Part shown: positions 52,713 to 63,509 of the stretch, one piece after another
How positions within the stretch are numbered: position 1 is the first letter of the stretch
Layout: every line of letters begins with the position of its first letter
Source: a halophilic archaeon SHRA6
GTDB taxonomy: Archaea > Halobacteriota > Halobacteria > Halobacteriales > Haloferacaceae
Direction: 5' to 3'
Length of the DNA stretch: 64,000 nucleotides
Assembly: GCA_005239175.1 (NCBI GenBank)
Contig: ML241294.1
Coordinates: 186,001 to 250,000, forward strand
Notes under the pieces: model-generated
Told to the model about the DNA's origin: nothing
The model's database searches: none
Seen by the model: the letters and a program-made list of their open reading frames with translations, nothing else
Program-made: the position numbers and the translations under genes

Positions 52713-53558
52713 ATGACCGGGCTAGCGATATTGGTCCCGTCGTCGATCGTTCGGGAGGCCGAGGACAAACGCGAGGCAACTCGCAAGCTCGGCTACGTCG
52801 CCCGCGCGGCGGCGGTTTTCGGGGCCGATCGGCTCCGCGTTTTCCCTGACCGGGAAGGCGAAACCCGATGGGGCGAGGAGTTCGTCACCACGGTGTTGTC
52901 GTACGCGGCAACGCCCCCGTACCTCCGACAGGAGCTGTGGGAGCAACGGAGCGAACTCCAATATGCGGGGATCATCCCCCCGCTCCGGGCTTCATCACGG
53001 ACCTCGGCCGACCCTGACGGGCCGGTCGAGCAAACGGGAATCGTGACCGAGGTCGGATCTGAAGGCCGCGTTCGGGTCAATTGCGGACTGCAACACCCGA
53101 TCTCCCTCCTGGTGCCGCCGTCGATGGCGACACCGGCAGAGGGGGAGCGCGTCACCGTCAGGATCTCTTCGCGAGAACCGGTCCGCGCGCGACTCGTCGA
53201 CGAGGCCCCACCGGGCTTCGACGTCGACCGTGCGGACCTGTCGGAAGCGCTCGCTGCGGCGTCCGGGCTACGGATTGCCACGTCGCGGCACGGAGCGGAA
53301 CTCTCCGTGCCGTGGTTGGCCGAGCTCCTCCCGCAAACGCGGGCAGGGCTCACCGTCGCCTTCGGCTCGCCGGGCAGAGGGCTTCCAGACATGCTCGGGG
53401 TATCCCCCGAGGCGATCGCCGACGCAAACGGCGATCCAGTCGAACCCGATCCGGGGTTCGACCTCTGGCTCAATACGATCCCGCGACAGGCAAACGAGGT
53501 GGTGCGAACTGAAGAAGCGATGTTCGCGTCCCTCGCGTGTCTAACGCTCACGGAGTGA
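52713..53558 (+). CDS. SPOUT-class RNA methyltransferase (C9orf114-like)
   Basis: A 281-residue SPOUT-superfamily methyltransferase. It has MTGLAILVPSSIVREAEDKR at the start, an internal OB-like insert (QTGIVTEVGSEGRVRVNCGL), and a C-terminal trefoil-knot region with TVAFGSPGRGLPDMLG and WLNTIPRQANEVVRTEEAMF. It is regularly the first gene ahead of rpl3 in haloarchaea and probably methylates rRNA. It ends four bases before the L3 gene. ATG at 52713 is where the domain begins. Confidence 0.85.
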   Translation: MTGLAILVPSSIVREAEDKREATRKLGYVARAAAVFGADRLRVFPDREGETRWGEEFVTTVLSYAATPPYLRQELWEQRSELQYAGIIPPLRASSRTSADPDGPVEQTGIVTEVGSEGRVRVNCGLQHPISLLVPPSMATPAEGERVTVRISSREPVRARLVDEAPPGFDVDRADLSEALAAASGLRIATSRHGAELSVPWLAELLPQTRAGLTVAFGSPGRGLPDMLGVSPEAIADANGDPVEPDPGFDLWLNTIPRQANEVVRTEEAMFASLACLTLTE

Positions 53559-53562
53559 ATAC

Positions 53563-54579
53563 ATGCCACAACCAAGCAGACCACGAAAAGGCTCGATGGG
53601 CTTCGGCCCGCGGACGCGGAGCAACAGCGAGGTGCCCCGCGTGCGATCGTGGCCAGATGACGACGGCGCACCAGCGCTGCAGGGTTTTGCCGGCTACAAG
53701 GCCGGCATGACTCACGTCGTCATGGTCAACGACGAGGCGAACTCCCCGCGGGAGGGAATGGAGGTTTCCGTTCCTGTCACCGTCGTGGAGACGCCACCAA
53801 TGCGTGCGGTCGCCCTCAGAGCCTACGAACAGACGCCGTATGGAGCGAAGCCGGTTACCGAGGTCTGGACCTCGGAATTCCACGAGGACCTCGATCGCGT
53901 CCTCGATCTGCCGGCCGAAGACACCTTCGAGGAGGACTCGGAGGCCCTCAGCGAACTCGTCGCCGACGGAGCGGTCGATGACCTCCGCGTCATCACCCAC
54001 ACCGTCCCCGGCGGACTCGCAAACGTCCCGAAAAAGAAACCAGACGTCATGGAGACCCGCGTCGGCGGTGGCTCCCTCGAGGAACGTGCGGACTTCGCAC
54101 TCGAACTCCTCGAAGACGGCGGCGAACACGCCTTCGGCGACGTCTTCCGCGCCGGCGAGTACCTCGATGCCTCCGGCGTGACGAAGGGCAAAGGGACCCA
54201 GGGCCCCGTCAAGCGATGGGGCGTCCAGAAACGGAAGGGCAAACACGCACGCCAGGGATGGCGACGCCGGATCGGGAACCTCGGTCCGTGGAATCCCTCG
54301 CGCGTGCGATCGACCGTTCCACAGCAAGGACAGACCGGCTACCACCAGCGAACCGAGCTCAACAAACGGCTCATCGACTTCGGCGAGGGCGACGAGGCCT
54401 CTGTCGACGGCGGCTTCGTCAACTACGGCGAGGTCGACGGCGCATACGCGCTCATCAAAGGTTCGCTGCCGGGGCCGAACAAGCGGCTTCTGCGGTTCCG
54501 CCCGGCCATCCGGCCGAACGACCAACCGCGCCTCGACCCCGAGGTGCGCTACGTCTCCACCGCATCCAATCAGGGATAA
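53563..54579 (+). CDS. rpl3: 50S ribosomal protein L3
   Basis: uL3 (338 residues, archaeal length). It starts MPQPSRPRKGSMGFGPRTRS and includes GYKAGMTHVVMV and GVTKGKGTQGPVKRWGVQKR, the loop that reaches the peptidyl-transferase centre. It is the first ribosomal protein of the cluster, three bases before L4. Confidence 0.97.
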   Translation: MPQPSRPRKGSMGFGPRTRSNSEVPRVRSWPDDDGAPALQGFAGYKAGMTHVVMVNDEANSPREGMEVSVPVTVVETPPMRAVALRAYEQTPYGAKPVTEVWTSEFHEDLDRVLDLPAEDTFEEDSEALSELVADGAVDDLRVITHTVPGGLANVPKKKPDVMETRVGGGSLEERADFALELLEDGGEHAFGDVFRAGEYLDASGVTKGKGTQGPVKRWGVQKRKGKHARQGWRRRIGNLGPWNPSRVRSTVPQQGQTGYHQRTELNKRLIDFGEGDEASVDGGFVNYGEVDGAYALIKGSLPGPNKRLLRFRPAIRPNDQPRLDPEVRYVSTASNQG

Positions 54580-54582
54580 CCC

Positions 54583-55326
54583 ATGAACGCAACAGTACGT
54601 GACCTGAACGGTGACGACGCCGGCGAGATCGAGCTTCCGGCCGTCTTCGAGACGCCGTACCGGCCGGATCTCATCCAGCGGGCGGTCGTTGCCGCACAGG
54701 CAAACAGCAAACAGGCATACGGCGCGGACAAGCTCGCGGGCATGCGAACCCCAGCCGAGTCGCTCGGCAGCGGTCGCGGGCTCGCACACGTCCCCCGAGA
54801 GAACGGCCAGGCCCGACGCGTGCCACACGCCGTCGGTGGCCGCAAGGCTCACCCGCCGAAAGCCGAGAAGGACCAGGGCAAAGATATCAACAGAAAGGAG
54901 CGACAGCTCGCGACGCGATCGGCGATCGCCGCGACCGCTGACGCCGAACGCGTCGCTGAGCGCGGCCACGCATTCAACGAGGATCTCGAGTTGCCGCTTG
55001 TCGTGAGCGACGACTTCGAAGACCTCGTGAAGACCCGCGAGGTCGTCGAACTGCTCGAATCGCTCGGCGTCCACGCCGACATCCAGCGGGCTGACGATCG
55101 GAAGATTCGTGCCGGACGCGGGAAGACACGCGGCCGCAAGTACAAGCGACCGAAGTCGGTCCTCTTTGTGACGAGCGAGGAACCCTCGCGCGCTGCGCGG
55201 AACCTCGCGGGCGCAGACGTCGCCACTGCGGCGAACGTCAACGTCGAAGATCTCGCCCCCGGCACCCACGCCGGTCGGCTGACGATCTTCACCGAATCAG
55301 CGATCGAGGAGGTGGCTGACCGATGA
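54583..55326 (+). CDS. rpl4: 50S ribosomal protein L4
   Basis: uL4 (247 residues, L4/L1e type). MNATVRDLNGDDAGEIELPA opens it; the long exit-tunnel loop (RTPAESLGSGRGLAHVPREN, GRKAHPPKAEKDQGKDINRK) is present. It overlaps L23 by ATGA. Confidence 0.97.
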   Translation: MNATVRDLNGDDAGEIELPAVFETPYRPDLIQRAVVAAQANSKQAYGADKLAGMRTPAESLGSGRGLAHVPRENGQARRVPHAVGGRKAHPPKAEKDQGKDINRKERQLATRSAIAATADAERVAERGHAFNEDLELPLVVSDDFEDLVKTREVVELLESLGVHADIQRADDRKIRAGRGKTRGRKYKRPKSVLFVTSEEPSRAARNLAGADVATAANVNVEDLAPGTHAGRLTIFTESAIEEVADR

Positions 55327-55577
55327 GTACACTCATTCACCATCCGATCGTCACCGAAAAGGCGATGGACGAGATGGACTTCGACAACAAGTTGCAGTTC
55401 ATTGTCGACGTCGACGCCCCAAAAGGCGAGATCGTCACCGAAATCGAGAACCGATACGACATCTCGATCGTGAAGATCAACACGCAGGTAACGCCGAAGG
55501 GCAAAAAGAAGGCGACCGTCACGCTCTCAGAGGCCGACGACGCGACGGATATCGCCTCGAGAATCGGGGTGTTCTAA
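55323..55577 (+). CDS. rpl23: 50S ribosomal protein L23
   Basis: uL23 (84 residues): STLIHHPIVTEKAMDEMDFD and KPKG-like VTPKGKKKATVTL. It lies at the tunnel exit and binds SRP and chaperones. The L2 gene begins on the next base. Confidence 0.96.
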   Translation: MSTLIHHPIVTEKAMDEMDFDNKLQFIVDVDAPKGEIVTEIENRYDISIVKINTQVTPKGKKKATVTLSEADDATDIASRIGVF

Positions 55578-56309
55578 ATGGGACGACGAATTCAAGGACA
55601 ACGACGCGGTCGCGGCGGCTCAACGTTCCGTGCCCCGTCGCACCGATACAAAGCCGAACTGTCGCACAAACGATCCGAGGACGACCAGACGATCTCGGGA
55701 ACGGTCATCGACATCGAACACGACCCCGCACGCGCGGCACCGCTTGCGGACATCGAGTTCGAAGACGGCGATCGCCGCCTCGTGCTCGCCCCAGAGGGCG
55801 TCACGGTCGGCGAGACGATTCAGGTCGGCGTGAGCGCGGAGATCAAACCGGGCAACACGCTGCCGCTCGCGGAAATTCCCGAGGGAGTTCCCGTGTGCAA
55901 CGTCGAGAGTAGCCCGGGTGACGGCGGCAAGTTCGCCCGTGCATCCGGCGTTTCCGCACAGCTTCTCACGCACGATCGAAACGTCGCAATTGTGCAGCTT
56001 CCGAGCGGCGAGGTCAAGCGACTGAGTCCACAGTGTCGGGCGACAGTCGGTGTCGTCGCAGGCGGTGGACGGACCGAAAAGCCGTTCGTCAAAGCAGGCA
56101 AAAAGCACCACAAACTCAAAGGCCGCGGGACCAAGTACCCGCGGGTCCGTGGTGTGGCGATGAACGCCGTCGATCATCCTTTCGGTGGCGGCGGCCGCCA
56201 ACACCCCGGCAAACCGAAATCCGTCTCGCGGAACGCTCCGCCGGGACGGAAGGTCGGTGACATCGCCTCGAAGCGAACCGGACGAGGCGGCAAAGGAGGC
56301 AGACAGTAA
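55578..56309 (+). CDS. rpl2: 50S ribosomal protein L2
   Basis: uL2 (243 residues): [20 protein letters not shown] at the start and the conserved [20 protein letters not shown] near the end, which contacts the peptidyl-transferase centre. Confidence 0.97.
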   Translation: MGRRIQGQRRGRGGSTFRAPSHRYKAELSHKRSEDDQTISGTVIDIEHDPARAAPLADIEFEDGDRRLVLAPEGVTVGETIQVGVSAEIKPGNTLPLAEIPEGVPVCNVESSPGDGGKFARASGVSAQLLTHDRNVAIVQLPSGEVKRLSPQCRATVGVVAGGGRTEKPFVKAGKKHHKLKGRGTKYPRVRGVAMNAVDHPFGGGGRQHPGKPKSVSRNAPPGRKVGDIASKRTGRGGKGGRQ

Positions 56310-56311
56310 CC

Positions 56312-56734
56312 ATGAGCACAGACTACCGTACCGGCCGTGAGGGTGAATTCACCTACCGCGGTCACACGCTCGACGAGCTGCAGAAGATGGATCTCGACGA
56401 GGTCGCAGCACTGCTCCCCGCACGCCAGCGGCGAACTATTGTCCGAGGCCTCTCCGCGGAGCACGAGAAGCTCCTCGAGAAGGCCAGCGGCAAGACCGAC
56501 GAAGAAACTGCGAACGATCCGATCCGAACCCACCTGCGGGACATGCCCGTCCTGCCGGAGTTCGTCGGACTCACGTTCGCGGTGTACACCGGACAGAGCT
56601 TCGAACGCGTTCAGGTACAGCCGGAGATGATCGGCCACTACCTCGGCGAGTTCCAGCTCACCCGGACGTCGGTCGAGCACGGACAGGCCGGAATCGGCGC
56701 GACCCGGTCCTCGAAGTTCGTGCCACTCAAATAA
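56312..56734 (+). CDS. rps19: 30S ribosomal protein S19
   Basis: uS19 (140 residues): [20 protein letters not shown], then [20 protein letters not shown] and [14 protein letters not shown]. It is in the head of the small subunit. Confidence 0.96.
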   Translation: MSTDYRTGREGEFTYRGHTLDELQKMDLDEVAALLPARQRRTIVRGLSAEHEKLLEKASGKTDEETANDPIRTHLRDMPVLPEFVGLTFAVYTGQSFERVQVQPEMIGHYLGEFQLTRTSVEHGQAGIGATRSSKFVPLK

Positions 56735-56737
56735 CCC

Positions 56738-57208
56738 ATGGGAATCAACTACAGCGTCGAGGCCGATCCCGACACCACCGCGAAAGCGATGCTTCGGGAC
56801 CGGCCCATCAGTCTGAAGCACAGCAAGGCCATCTCCCGGCAGATCAAGGGAATGACCGTCGCCGAGGCCGAAGAATACCTCGAAGCCGTCATCGACGGCG
56901 AGCGATCGGTCCCGTTCAAACAGCACAACTCCGGCGTCGGCCATCGATCGGACATCGACGGCTGGGACGCCGGCCGCTACCCCGAGAAGGCCTCGAAGGA
57001 CTTCCTTCGACTCCTCGGGAACGTCACGAACAACGCGACAGAGCAGGGTTTCGACGCCGAGTCGATGACGATCAAACACGTCGCCGCCCACAAGGTCGGC
57101 GAACGCCCCGGCCGGAAGCCTCGCGCGTTCGGCCGTGCGTCGCCGTGGAACACCACCGTGTGCGACGTCGAGTTGATCGTCGAAGCACCCGAGGAGGATG
57201 ATTCCTAA
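56738..57208 (+). CDS. rpl22: 50S ribosomal protein L22
   Basis: uL22 (156 residues): [36 protein letters not shown] and the tunnel-reaching hairpin region with [13 protein letters not shown]. Its final A is the first base of the S3 ATG. Confidence 0.96.
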   Translation: MGINYSVEADPDTTAKAMLRDRPISLKHSKAISRQIKGMTVAEAEEYLEAVIDGERSVPFKQHNSGVGHRSDIDGWDAGRYPEKASKDFLRLLGNVTNNATEQGFDAESMTIKHVAAHKVGERPGRKPRAFGRASPWNTTVCDVELIVEAPEEDDS

Positions 57209-58134
57209 TGGCTGACGAACACCAGTTCATCGAAAACGGTTTACAACGCGCCCAGATCGACGAGTTCTTCGCAGACGAACTCGGCCGCGCCGGCTACGGC
57301 GGCATGGATATCGCGAAGACCCCGATGGGCACCCAGATCGTGCTCAAAGCCGAAAAGCCAGGGATGGTCATCGGCAAGGGTGGCAAGAACATCCGAAAGA
57401 TCACCCGCGAGCTGACAGAGCGCTTCGGGATGGAGGATCCGCAGATCGACGTCCAGGAGGTCGACGAGCCGGATCTCAACGCCCGGATCGTCGCCGATCG
57501 GCTCGCAAACGCGCTCGAACGCGGCTGGTACTTCCGGAAGGCCGGTCACACGACGATCGACCGGATCATGGACGCCGGCGCGCTCGGCGCAGAGATCGTC
57601 CTCTCGGGGAAGGTCACCGGCGCGCGATCGCGCGTCGAGAAGTTCAACCGCGGTTACATCAAGCACAACGGTGAACCCGCCCAGGAGGTCGTCGACGAAG
57701 GCCAGGGCGTCGCCGTAATGAAACTCGGAACGATCGGCGTGACCGTCAAGATCATCCCGCCGGGCGCACAGCTGCCCGACGACTTCGCGATCGACGAGGA
57801 CGCTGAAATCGAGTCCGTCGAACAGGACCTCGGCGACGATGGCGTGGACGATCTCATCGACGAACCTGAGGAGATCCCCGACGTCACCGAAGACCAAGAG
57901 GAAGTCGAGATTCCAGACGAGGATCCCGCCGACGTCATCGACGAGGAGATCGTCGAAGAGGTCGTCGAGGAAACCGACGAAGCGGCTCCGGTCGGCGACG
58001 ATGTCGATACGTCCGAACCAGAACCCGGATCTGAAGAGGAGGTCGAGGAACTGGACGAGGACGTCGCCGACGAGGCGGCCGATCTGGTCTCAGAGATGGA
58101 AGCCGACGAAGACGAAGAAGAAACGGAGGAGTAA
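57208..58134 (+). CDS. rps3: 30S ribosomal protein S3 with long acidic tail
   Basis: uS3 (308 residues). The KH domain includes [20 protein letters not shown] and the C-terminal core [20 protein letters not shown]. After about residue 195 there is an acidic extension of more than 100 residues, almost all Asp, Glu and Val, common in haloarchaeal S3 and probably disordered. Confidence 0.96.
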   Translation: MADEHQFIENGLQRAQIDEFFADELGRAGYGGMDIAKTPMGTQIVLKAEKPGMVIGKGGKNIRKITRELTERFGMEDPQIDVQEVDEPDLNARIVADRLANALERGWYFRKAGHTTIDRIMDAGALGAEIVLSGKVTGARSRVEKFNRGYIKHNGEPAQEVVDEGQGVAVMKLGTIGVTVKIIPPGAQLPDDFAIDEDAEIESVEQDLGDDGVDDLIDEPEEIPDVTEDQEEVEIPDEDPADVIDEEIVEEVVEETDEAAPVGDDVDTSEPEPGSEEEVEELDEDVADEAADLVSEMEADEDEEETEE

Positions 58135-58137
58135 CAT

Positions 58138-58350
58138 ATGGCAATCCTTCACGCAGACGAAATTCGCGACATGACCGCTGCCGAGCGAGAGGTCGAACTC
58201 GAGGAGCTCGAAACAGAGCTGCTCAACATGAAGTCCGTTCAGGCTGCCGGTGGTATGCCGGAGAGTCCTGGCCGGATGGCCGAGCTCAAGCGGACGATCG
58301 CGCGGATCAAGACGATCCAACAGGAAGAAGGCGACTTCGACGAGGAATAA
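58138..58350 (+). CDS. rpl29: 50S ribosomal protein L29
   Basis: uL29 (70 residues): MAILHADEIRDMTAAEREVE and RMAELKRTIARIKTIQQEE. A short helical hairpin protein near the tunnel exit. Confidence 0.96.
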   Translation: MAILHADEIRDMTAAEREVELEELETELLNMKSVQAAGGMPESPGRMAELKRTIARIKTIQQEEGDFDEE

Positions 58351-58355
58351 CGGAC

Positions 58356-58820
58356 ATGGCACTCACCCCTGAAACGCTCACACGACACGAACTCATCGGC
58401 CTGCGCGTCCGCGTAGCCGACGCGCCGAATCCCGATCTGATCGGGATCGCCGGCCGCATCGTCGCTGAGACGATGCAGACATTCGTCGTCGAGACGAGCG
58501 AGGGTGAGACAAAGCAGGTCCAAAAACGGGGCTCACTCTGTGAGTTCCGGCTTCCGATCGAAGCGCCCGGCGGAGCAATAACGACAGACACAGATGAAGC
58601 CGCCGGCGATCGCAAGGTCCCGGGGTCTTCGTCCGAACTCGGCATGGAAACTGCGGGGGTCCGCCCCCGTCAGTCTGTGCCGTCCGCATCCGTACGCGCG
58701 GATGCGGCGAGCCCAGATGGCGAGTGCGAGGACGGAGTCTACGTTACGGTGGATGCGACAACGCTGCTCTCACGACCCGCCGAACGCACCGAAGTAACAG
58801 GTGATTCAAAATGGCGATAG
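58356..58820 (+). CDS. rnp1: RNase P protein component 1 (Rpp29/Pop4)
   Basis: A protein subunit of archaeal RNase P, which trims tRNA 5' leaders. The 154 residues contain the Sm-like core HELIGLRVRVADAPNPDLIG and ETSEGETKQVQKRGSLCEFR, plus a Ser/Ala-rich insert (residues 72-130) before the last strand. The gene's end overlaps the start of S17 by ten bases. Confidence 0.93.
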   Translation: MALTPETLTRHELIGLRVRVADAPNPDLIGIAGRIVAETMQTFVVETSEGETKQVQKRGSLCEFRLPIEAPGGAITTDTDEAAGDRKVPGSSSELGMETAGVRPRQSVPSASVRADAASPDGECEDGVYVTVDATTLLSRPAERTEVTGDSKWR

Positions 58821-59152
58821 GAATAGACGTACCCATGCCTCCGGAACCAGAGAACCCGGAGGAATACGACTACGAGAAGTGTCCGTTCTACGGACAGCTT
58901 CCCGTCAGAGGCCAGACCCTCGAAGGGACTGTAGTCTCGACGGACATGGAAAAGACCGTCATCGTCGAGCGAGAGTACGACGTGTTCGTGCCCAAATACG
59001 ACCGGTATATGAAACGCCGGTCCCGTATTCCGGCGCACGTACCCGGCGTACTCGAACCGCTCGAAGTCGGTGACGAAGTAACAATTGCGGAGACCCGACC
59101 CCTTTCGAAGACGAAAGCACACGTCGTCGTTCGCGTCGGAGGTGAGGAGTGA
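58811..59152 (+). CDS. rps17: 30S ribosomal protein S17
   Basis: uS17 (113 residues): [34 protein letters not shown] and [14 protein letters not shown], the archaeal/eukaryotic form with an N-terminal extension. Its TGA overlaps the L14 ATG (TGATG). Confidence 0.96.
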   Translation: MAIGIDVPMPPEPENPEEYDYEKCPFYGQLPVRGQTLEGTVVSTDMEKTVIVEREYDVFVPKYDRYMKRRSRIPAHVPGVLEPLEVGDEVTIAETRPLSKTKAHVVVRVGGEE

Positions 59153-59550
59153 TGGAGGCGCTGAAAGCCGACGTCACTCAGGGCCTCGAAAAGGGTTCGC
59201 TGATCAAGTGTGCGGACAACAGCGGCGCGCGCGAACTGCGCGTCATCAGCGTGGCTGGGTACTCCGGAACGAAGAACAGACACCCCAAAGCGGGGATCGC
59301 CGACAAGGTGACCGTCTCGGTCACCAAGGGGACCCCCGAGATGCGCCGACAGGTGCTGGAGGCCGTTATCGTCCGCCAGCGCAAGACGATCCGTCGACCA
59401 GACGGTGTGCGCGTGAAGTTCGAGGACAACGCCGGCGTCATCATCGACGAGAACGGCGAGCCTCGTGGGACCGAAATCAAGGGTCCGATCGCGCGCGAAG
59501 TCGCAGAGCGCTTTGGGAGCATTGCATCCACCGCGACAATGATTGTATAG
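59152..59550 (+). CDS. rpl14: 50S ribosomal protein L14
   Basis: uL14 (132 residues): [20 protein letters not shown] and [20 protein letters not shown], the family signature. A GTG one codon earlier is in frame, but the ATG at 59152 is the likely start. Confidence 0.96.
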   Translation: MEALKADVTQGLEKGSLIKCADNSGARELRVISVAGYSGTKNRHPKAGIADKVTVSVTKGTPEMRRQVLEAVIVRQRKTIRRPDGVRVKFEDNAGVIIDENGEPRGTEIKGPIAREVAERFGSIASTATMIV

Positions 59551-59551
59551 T

Positions 59552-59920
59552 ATGACGCGACAACCACGCAAACAACGCAAGTCTGCGGCGAACGCGCCGC
59601 TGCACGAGCGCCAAAAGCAGGTCCGTTCGACGCTGTCGGCCGACCTCCGCGAGGAGCACGGCCAGCGGAACGTCCGCGTCAACGCGGGCGACACCGTCGA
59701 GGTCCTGCGCGGCGACCACGCCGGCGAGGAGGGCGAAGTCCTCAACGTCGACCTGGCATCGGAAACCATCCACGTCGACGGCGTGACGATCGAAAAAGCC
59801 GACGGCGAGGAGGTTCCCCGACCGCTCGATGCGAGCAACGTCCGTGTGACCGAGCTCGACCTCGACGACGAGGTCCGCGAGGCACGACTGGCCGCAGACA
59901 ACACGGAGGGCAACGAATGA
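59552..59920 (+). CDS. rpl24: 50S ribosomal protein L24
   Basis: uL24 (122 residues): [20 protein letters not shown] and the KOW motif [20 protein letters not shown]. It begins one base after the L14 stop and overlaps S4e by ATGA. Confidence 0.96.
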   Translation: MTRQPRKQRKSAANAPLHERQKQVRSTLSADLREEHGQRNVRVNAGDTVEVLRGDHAGEEGEVLNVDLASETIHVDGVTIEKADGEEVPRPLDASNVRVTELDLDDEVREARLAADNTEGNE

Positions 59921-60720
59921 GCAACCACCAGAAACGACTATCGGTACCGAAGTCCTGGCCGGTCGAGCGAAAGACCGAGACGTTCACCGTCAAGGCGGGC
60001 GCGGGCCCCCACGGTGCAGACGGTGTCCCGCTCGTCATCTTGCTGCGGGACGTGCTCGGCTACGTCGACACGAAAAAAGAGGCGCGCTACGCGCTCAACC
60101 AGGGGACAGTCCTCGTCAACGGCGAGGCAGTCTCTGACGAGCGACGCCCGATCGGGATGTTCGACATCGTCGCGTTCCTCGAACGCGACGAGTACTACCG
60201 GGTCTTCCCCGACGAGGGCGGTCGGCTCGCGCTGACCCCCATCGACGAATCGGCCGCCGACGGCCGACTCGGCAAGATCGTCCAGAAGACGCAGGTCGAC
60301 GGCGGCGACTTCCAGCTGACGCTGCACGACGGGACGAACGTCCGCGTCGACGCCGCCGACGATTACTCGACGAAGGATTCGATCGTTATCGACAACGAAT
60401 CCAAAGAGATCGTCGCGCACTTCGTCTACGAGGAAGGCGCGCTCGTGACTGCCGTCGACGGCCAACACGCCGGCGAAATCGGCGAGATCGAGTCGATCAA
60501 CGTCACCCTCGGCAGCGGTGACAACACGGTGAGCGTCACCCAAGACGACGGCGGCTTCGAGACGATCGAACCGTACGTTGTCGTGATCGACGAGAACTTC
60601 ACCGGCGGCGATGACGAAGCGGCCGAGGATTCGGCTGCGGAAAGCGATGAATCGACAGTCGACGCCGAGGAAACCGACTCGGCAACCGAAGAAGAGACAC
60701 AGGCAGGTGATGACGAATGA
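59917..60720 (+). CDS. rps4e: 30S ribosomal protein S4e with acidic tail
   Basis: eS4 (267 residues), an archaeal/eukaryotic protein: an S4-type RNA-binding region ([20 protein letters not shown]), a central domain and a KOW segment ([15 protein letters not shown]). The last 38 residues are an acidic Glu/Asp/Ser/Thr tail. Confidence 0.96.
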   Translation: MSNHQKRLSVPKSWPVERKTETFTVKAGAGPHGADGVPLVILLRDVLGYVDTKKEARYALNQGTVLVNGEAVSDERRPIGMFDIVAFLERDEYYRVFPDEGGRLALTPIDESAADGRLGKIVQKTQVDGGDFQLTLHDGTNVRVDAADDYSTKDSIVIDNESKEIVAHFVYEEGALVTAVDGQHAGEIGEIESINVTLGSGDNTVSVTQDDGGFETIEPYVVVIDENFTGGDDEAAEDSAAESDESTVDAEETDSATEEETQAGDDE

Positions 60721-61232
60721 GTGAATCAGCCCAAGAGATGCGCACGCCGCAGATCGAGAAGGTCGTCGTCCACATGGGCGTCGGCGAGGGTGGTCGAACA
60801 CTCGCAGATGCTGAAGACATCCTCGAGACAGTCACCGGCCAACAGAGCGTACGGACGCTCGCAAAGCGGACTGTTCAGGAGTTCAACATCCGACAGGGCG
60901 ATCCCATCGGTGCGAAGGTGACCCTTCGCGGCGAGGAAGCCCACGAATTCCTCGAAACGGCCCTGGAACTGACGACGCTGTCGGCGTCACAGTTCGACGA
61001 TACCGGGAATTTCAGCTTTGGTGTGGCCGACCACACCGACTTCCCGAGCCAGGAGTACGATCCACAGATCGGGATTTACGGGCTCGACGTGACGGTTAAC
61101 ATCGTTCGTCCGGGCTACCGGGTCGCAAAGCGGAACAAGGCGACCGGGGAGATCCCGAACCGACACCGGATGACTCCCGAGGATGCGATCGCGTTCCTCG
61201 AGGACGCCTTCGACATTGAGGTGCAGACATGA
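60717..61232 (+). CDS. rpl5: 50S ribosomal protein L5
   Basis: uL5 (171 residues): [20 protein letters not shown] and [20 protein letters not shown]. It binds 5S rRNA with L18 in the central protuberance. It overlaps S14 by ATGA. Confidence 0.96.
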   Translation: MSESAQEMRTPQIEKVVVHMGVGEGGRTLADAEDILETVTGQQSVRTLAKRTVQEFNIRQGDPIGAKVTLRGEEAHEFLETALELTTLSASQFDDTGNFSFGVADHTDFPSQEYDPQIGIYGLDVTVNIVRPGYRVAKRNKATGEIPNRHRMTPEDAIAFLEDAFDIEVQT

Positions 61233-61399
61233 GCGAAAGCGAACCAGATAACACGGGCGACGGCAAGCGGACGGGGCAGGAGCAGTCCTGTCGCCGATGC
61301 GACCGGAACCAGGGGCTTGTCGGCAAGTACGACATCAACCTCTGCCGGCAGTGTTTCCGCGAGGTTGCCCGAGACATGGGATTCAGGAAGTATAGCTAA
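61229..61399 (+). CDS. rps14: 30S ribosomal protein S14 (zinc form)
   Basis: uS14 of 56 residues with the zinc knuckles CRRC and CRQC in [20 protein letters not shown], ending [14 protein letters not shown]. The start overlaps the L5 stop by four bases; S8 follows two bases after the stop. Confidence 0.95.
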   Translation: MSESEPDNTGDGKRTGQEQSCRRCDRNQGLVGKYDINLCRQCFREVARDMGFRKYS

Positions 61400-61401
61400 C
61401 C

Positions 61402-61794
61402 ATGGCAGGCAACGATCCACTGTCCGACGCACTCAGCGGAATCAACAACGCCGAAAGCGTCGGCCATCTCGATTACACGGTACAGCCCGCCTCAAACATT
61501 ATCGGCTCCGTCCTCGAGGTCTTTTACGACCGCGGGTACATCGACGGCTTCGAGTTCGTCGAAGACGGCAAAGCCGGCCAGTTTGAGGTCGAACTGAAAG
61601 GCGCAATCAACGAATGTGGCCTCGTCAAGCCCCGCTACTCGGCGGGTGCCGACGAGTTCGAAAAGTGGGAGAAGCGATATCTCCCGGCCCGCGATTACGG
61701 GGCACTCATCGTCACGACGAGCCACGGCGTCATGAGCCACTACGAGGCCCGCGAAGCGGGCATCGGTGGCCAAATAATCGCATACGTGTACTAA
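61402..61794 (+). CDS. rps8: 30S ribosomal protein S8
   Basis: uS8 (130 residues): [20 protein letters not shown] and the C-terminal [20 protein letters not shown]. It organises the central domain of 16S rRNA. Confidence 0.96.
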   Translation: MAGNDPLSDALSGINNAESVGHLDYTVQPASNIIGSVLEVFYDRGYIDGFEFVEDGKAGQFEVELKGAINECGLVKPRYSAGADEFEKWEKRYLPARDYGALIVTTSHGVMSHYEAREAGIGGQIIAYVY

Positions 61795-61796
61795 CT

Positions 61797-62333
61797 ATGA
61801 ACCGAACAACAATCGACATTCCGGAGGACGTGTCCGCAGAGACGGACCGCTTCGATTTGACCGTCGAAGGGCCGAACGGCTCGGTCACCCGGCGTCTGTG
61901 GTACCCTGACGTGTCGGTTTCCGTCGACGGCGACACCGTTGTCGTCGAAAGCGACGCGACCGACGCAAAGACGAACGCGACGCTCGGGACGTTTGAAAGC
62001 CACATCCGGAACATGGTCCACGGCGTCACCGATGGGTGGGAGTACCGCATGGAAGTGTACTACGCTCACTTCCCGATGCAGGTCAACGTCGAGGGCGGCG
62101 ATGTGGTCATCGAGAACTTCCTCGGTGAGCGCGCGCCCCGACGGGCCCCGATTCACGGCGACACAGACGTGGAAGTCGACGGCGAGACGATCGTCCTGAG
62201 CGGCCCCGACAAGGAGGCCGTTGGACAGACCGCTGCCGACATCGAACAGCTCACGAAAGTGAAAGGCAAAGACACCCGTGTGTTCCAAGACGGGGTCTAC
62301 ATCACCGACAAGCCGCAGGCAGGAGGTGCCTAA
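61797..62333 (+). CDS. rpl6: 50S ribosomal protein L6
   Basis: uL6 (178 residues): [20 protein letters not shown] and [20 protein letters not shown] near the end. ATG at 61797 begins the known fold, two bases after the S8 stop. Confidence 0.96.
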   Translation: MNRTTIDIPEDVSAETDRFDLTVEGPNGSVTRRLWYPDVSVSVDGDTVVVESDATDAKTNATLGTFESHIRNMVHGVTDGWEYRMEVYYAHFPMQVNVEGGDVVIENFLGERAPRRAPIHGDTDVEVDGETIVLSGPDKEAVGQTAADIEQLTKVKGKDTRVFQDGVYITDKPQAGGA

Positions 62334-63058
62334 TGGCTGACGAACCCACTGAGCTCGAAGACATCAGCGGCGTCGGTCCATCGAAAGCAGAGGCGCTCCG
62401 ATCGGCCGGCTACGAGACCATCGAGGACGTACAGGCAGCGAGCCAATCGGAGCTCTCGGAGGTCGACGGGGTCGGCAACGCGCTCGCAGCGCGGATTAAA
62501 GCCGACGTCGGCGGCCTCGAGGTCTCCGAAGAGGCCGAAGCGGAAATCGAAGAGGATGAAGAGCCGGAGGCAGAGGCTGACGCGGAAGAAGACGTTGACG
62601 AAGACGTCGAGACGGAACTTCGCCCGCGTGGGCACGCCGACAAAACGCCCGAACTTGACGACGATGTCGAGTCGGCGCTGAAACAAAAGCGCCGTGAGGG
62701 TAAGCCGGCGTTCCGACGGCAGGATTACCATATGAAAAAGCGGACGCCCGAATCGTGGCGTCGTCCCCGTGGCGGGCTTTCGAAGCAGCGCCGCGGAATC
62801 AAGGGCAAGGGCCCGAAGGTCGAGTCGGGGTACCGAACCCCGAAGGCCGCCCGTGGACTCCACCCAAGCGGCTTCGAGGAGGTCCATGTGCACAACACTG
62901 ACGACCTCGAAGGCGTCGACGGCGACACGCAGGCGGTCCGAATTGCCTCCACTGTTGGCGCCCGAAAGCGCGAACAGATCGAGGAGGTCTGTGAGGACGA
63001 GGAGATCCGCGTTCTCAACCCAACCTACATTGAAGTAGAGGTGGACGCCGATGAGTGA
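62333..63058 (+). CDS. rpl32e: 50S ribosomal protein L32e with N-terminal HhH domain
   Basis: eL32 (241 residues). Residues 1-65 are a helix-hairpin-helix domain ([32 protein letters not shown]), followed by an acidic linker and the L32e core ([40 protein letters not shown]). The N-terminal extension is typical of haloarchaea. It overlaps L19e by eight bases. Confidence 0.95.
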   Translation: MADEPTELEDISGVGPSKAEALRSAGYETIEDVQAASQSELSEVDGVGNALAARIKADVGGLEVSEEAEAEIEEDEEPEAEADAEEDVDEDVETELRPRGHADKTPELDDDVESALKQKRREGKPAFRRQDYHMKKRTPESWRRPRGGLSKQRRGIKGKGPKVESGYRTPKAARGLHPSGFEEVHVHNTDDLEGVDGDTQAVRIASTVGARKREQIEEVCEDEEIRVLNPTYIEVEVDADE

Positions 63059-63509
63059 TCTGAAAGCACAGCGGCGGCTTGCAGCCGACATTCTCGACGT
63101 CGGCAAACGCCGCGTGTGGTTCGACCCAGAGGAACAGGGAGAGATCGCCGAAGCGATCACGCGAGACGACATTCGCGATCTCATCGAGCAAGGAACGATC
63201 CGCGCGAAGGACGCAAAGACGAACTCGCGCGGCCGCGCCCGCGAACGGCAGGCAAAGCGTTCCTACGGCCACCGGAAGGGAGCGGGTTCCCGGAAGGGGA
63301 AAGCCGGCGCTCGACAGAACAAAAAAGACGCGTGGATGACGCGAATCCGCGCCCAGCGTGCCCGTTTGAAGGAACTCCGAGACGAGGGCACGATCGACAG
63401 AACGCAGTACCGAGAGACGTACAACAAAGCCAGCGGTGGCGAGTTTGATGACGTCGAGCGGCTCGAAGCGTTCATCGAGAACAACTTCGGAATTGAGGTG
63501 TCAGACTAA
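63051..63509 (+). CDS. rpl19e: 50S ribosomal protein L19e
   Basis: eL19 (152 residues): [41 protein letters not shown] long helical protein on the large subunit surface. Its last base is the first base of the L18 ATG. Confidence 0.96.
   Translation: MSDLKAQRRLAADILDVGKRRVWFDPEEQGEIAEAITRDDIRDLIEQGTIRAKDAKTNSRGRARERQAKRSYGHRKGAGSRKGKAGARQNKKDAWMTRIRAQRARLKELRDEGTIDRTQYRETYNKASGGEFDDVERLEAFIENNFGIEVSD

Noticed and set aside
53548-57091. Long minus-strand open frames across the ribosomal genes (573 and 305 residues)
   Set aside because: They lie opposite L3/L4 and S19/L22, which are certain. High-GC codon bias opens antisense frames, and the translations show no fold or family.
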